Both the position numbers and the translations under genes were made by a program. This document shows, piece after piece, positions 62,534 to 64,000 of a stretch of DNA of 64,000 nucleotides. This DNA comes from Pedobacter sp. BS3 (GTDB taxonomy: Bacteria; Bacteroidota; Bacteroidia; Sphingobacteriales; Sphingobacteriaceae): assembly GCF_008274585.1 (NCBI RefSeq), contig NZ_VTRT01000003.1:619369-683368 (forward strand). The letters run 5' to 3'. How positions within the stretch are numbered: position 1 is the first letter of the stretch; the number at the start of each line of letters is the position of its first letter. The notes beneath the pieces were generated by a model that saw only the letters and a list, made by a program, of their open reading frames with translations, was not told where the DNA came from and searched no databases.

Positions 62534-63682
62534 TCAGATAGCACTGTCCGCAACCTTCGCTTTATCAATAATTTCCTGGTAATAAGCCTCGTAAACCGGC
62601 AGCACTAAGCTCAGGTCAAATTCCTTCGCCCGTTTTAATGCATTTTCTTTAAAGGTGTTCAAGCGAGCATCATCTTCTAATATATAAATAGCGTGTTCGG
62701 CCATATCATCAATATCACCCACATTACTCAGAAATCCGGTAACGCCCTGCACATTCAGCTCGGGCAAACCTCCTGTGTTGGATGAAATTACCGGTACCTT
62801 GCAAGCCATTGCCTCTAAAGCTGCCAACCCAAAGCTCTCGGAATCAGAAGGCATTAAAAACAGATCAGATACAGACAATATCTCTTCAATGGCATCCTGC
62901 TTACCTAAAAAACGTACATTTTCGCAAATGCCTAATTGCCGGCATAACTGCTCACAGTTAACACGATCTGGCCCATCGCCAACCATCAGCAATTTGGACG
63001 GAATTTTTTCTGACAGCTTTTTAAAGATATAGATCACATCGGTAGCCCGTTTTACCTTCCTGAAATTGGATGTATGCACCACGATCTTCTCATGATTAGG
63101 GGCAATAGCCTTTTTGAAATGGTCTTTTGGTTTCAGGCTAAACCGGTTAAGATCAATAAAATTTTGTATAACACGAATATCGGTTGTAATGTTAAAATGC
63201 TCATAAGTGGCTGCCTTGAGATGCTGGGAAACGGCAGTAACACCATCAGACTGGTTGATGGAGAACGTTACCACCGGATTGTACGTGGCATCTTTACCAA
63301 CCAGCGTAATATCGGTTCCGTGTAGCGTGGTTACCACCGGGATATGTATGCCATACGTTGCCAGTATCTGCTTGGCCATAAACGCCGCCGAAGCATGCGG
63401 AATGGCATAATGTACATGCAATAAGTCCAGCTTTTCAAACCGAACCACATCTACCAGCTTACTGGCCAGTGCACTTTCATAAGGTGCAAAATCAAATAAG
63501 GGGTATTTGGATATGGCTACTTCGTGATAGAACAGGTTCTCGGAAAAGAAATCAAGTCTGGCCGGCTGACTGTACGTGATAAAGTGTACCTGATGGCCTT
63601 TGTCTGCCAGTGCTTTACCAAGTTCTGTAGCTACAACGCCACTACCGCCAAATGTAGGATAGCAAACAATGCCAATTCTCAT
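62534..63682 (-). CDS. bshA: N-acetyl-alpha-D-glucosaminyl L-malate synthase
   Basis: 382-residue GT4 glycosyltransferase for the first step of bacillithiol synthesis (UDP-GlcNAc + L-malate). N-terminal RIGIVCYPTFGGSGVVATELG, DLLHVHYAIPHASAA, TTLHGTDITLVG, SEN-type motif SDLFLMPSDSESFGLAALEAMACKVPVISS (landmark) with the E-x7-E donor pair. The BshA-specific N-terminus makes this assignment firm. TACTTTTG at 63700-63707 may be its -7 box. Confidence 0.93.
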   Translation of the reverse strand: MRIGIVCYPTFGGSGVVATELGKALADKGHQVHFITYSQPARLDFFSENLFYHEVAISKYPLFDFAPYESALASKLVDVVRFEKLDLLHVHYAIPHASAAFMAKQILATYGIHIPVVTTLHGTDITLVGKDATYNPVVTFSINQSDGVTAVSQHLKAATYEHFNITTDIRVIQNFIDLNRFSLKPKDHFKKAIAPNHEKIVVHTSNFRKVKRATDVIYIFKKLSEKIPSKLLMVGDGPDRVNCEQLCRQLGICENVRFLGKQDAIEEILSVSDLFLMPSDSESFGLAALEAMACKVPVISSNTGGLPELNVQGVTGFLSNVGDIDDMAEHAIYILEDDARLNTFKENALKRAKEFDLSLVLPVYEAYYQEIIDKAKVADSAI

Positions 63683-64000
63683 ATCATTAAGTTAAAAATC
63701 AAAAGTAGAAAGTCAAAAGTAAAGACGCACTTAAATTCAAAAATATAAAATTCATTACCGGTCAATTCAAATTAACTCAACGCTACATTCCGGATAAGAA
63801 TTTCAGACTGCAAATTAACAACTTAATGCACCAGCTAATTGTTTCCTGCGGGTAAATTTCCTGAAAAGGTTATTTGTAAATGAGATTCATTTTAATTCAA
63901 AAGCCAGACAGCAATACAAGCTACCTGGCTTTAACAGCTACCTGGTAACTGTTATCTTACTATGGGAAAAAGATTCACAGGTATTATGCATTTATTTTTC
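63683..64000. other. Intergenic region at window end
   Basis: 318 bases without a supported gene. It begins with TCAAAAGTAGAAAGTCAAAAGTA words that contain two TACTTTTG boxes on the minus strand. AGCTACCTGG occurs twice at about 63917 and 63938. Confidence 0.5.

Overview
The window reads as a chromosomal segment of a Bacteroidota species, most likely Sphingobacteriaceae (Mucilaginibacter- or Pedobacter-like). The evidence is the gene content: TonB-dependent receptor with ECF sigma/anti-sigma, DUF4374 lipoproteins, imelysin, sulfatases, FucP-type sugar permease, BshA and short lipoproteins ending their signals in SCKKDK-like motifs. Promoters of the Bacteroidota type (TTG, about 20 bases, TAnnTTTG) are visible, several starts look non-ATG, and Shine-Dalgarno signals are weak. 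Genus is an inference.

Layout. 1-2741: two secreted sulfatases, the first cut by the window edge. 3063-5926: obgE, adk, tRNA-Arg(ACG), a DUF72 gene. 6119-9784: a MITE-like element, a TPR histidine kinase and NarL-type regulator pair, an array of four hairpins, and an outer-membrane protein gene. 10068-15284: a family of WG-repeat genes (three intact, two broken), a PAS/LuxR regulator broken by a frameshift at a poly-A run, a lipoprotein, and a second MITE copy. 15447-17154: a small membrane-protein gene split by an IS256-family element with a clear 9-bp target duplication. 17559-19415: parE. 20243-33743: L-rhamnose region. Here rhaT-rhaD-rhaI-rhaB-lutA-lutB-lutC run as one minus-strand series, with a GntR/sugar-sensor regulator downstream and pncB, a DUF4143 ATPase and small genes on the other strand in between. 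34233-35423: cation/proton antiporter. 35635-45969: iron/siderophore-type region (ECF sigma, FecR-like protein, DUF4374, TonB receptor, DUF4374, PepSY, OMP), followed by an AraC gene and a second PepSY gene that have both lost their 5' halves at a shared junction. 46191-50868: a hypothetical, a sugar permease, an MgtA-type P-ATPase. 50948-55080: a tightly coupled operon porin, Rieske protein, imelysin, di-heme oxidoreductase. 55236-56367: response-regulator remnant, SRPBCC and DUF2200 proteins, tRNA-Ala(GGC). 56625-63682: hybrid kinase, lpxB, surE, csbD, rlpA, msrB, bshA.

How the genes work together. The rha/lut series encodes a complete path: rhamnose uptake, isomerisation, phosphorylation, aldol cleavage, oxidation of lactaldehyde to lactate by the SDR half of RhaD, then lactate to pyruvate by LutABC. 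The iron region resembles the Xus receptor/lipoprotein/PepSY arrangement of Bacteroides. The porin-Rieske-imelysin-diheme operon looks like a separate metal-acquisition route with its own palindromic operator candidate.

The most unusual feature is the intergenic DNA. It holds several distinct repeat families: a 130-bp MITE with two hairpins that can pair with each other, hairpins with constant apex and variable stems, REP-like GAAGC palindromes, and spacers made of degenerate short words that differ from spacer to spacer. Several genes are visibly decaying: an IS insertion, a poly-A frameshift, a fused deletion, and signal-peptide and receiver-domain stubs.
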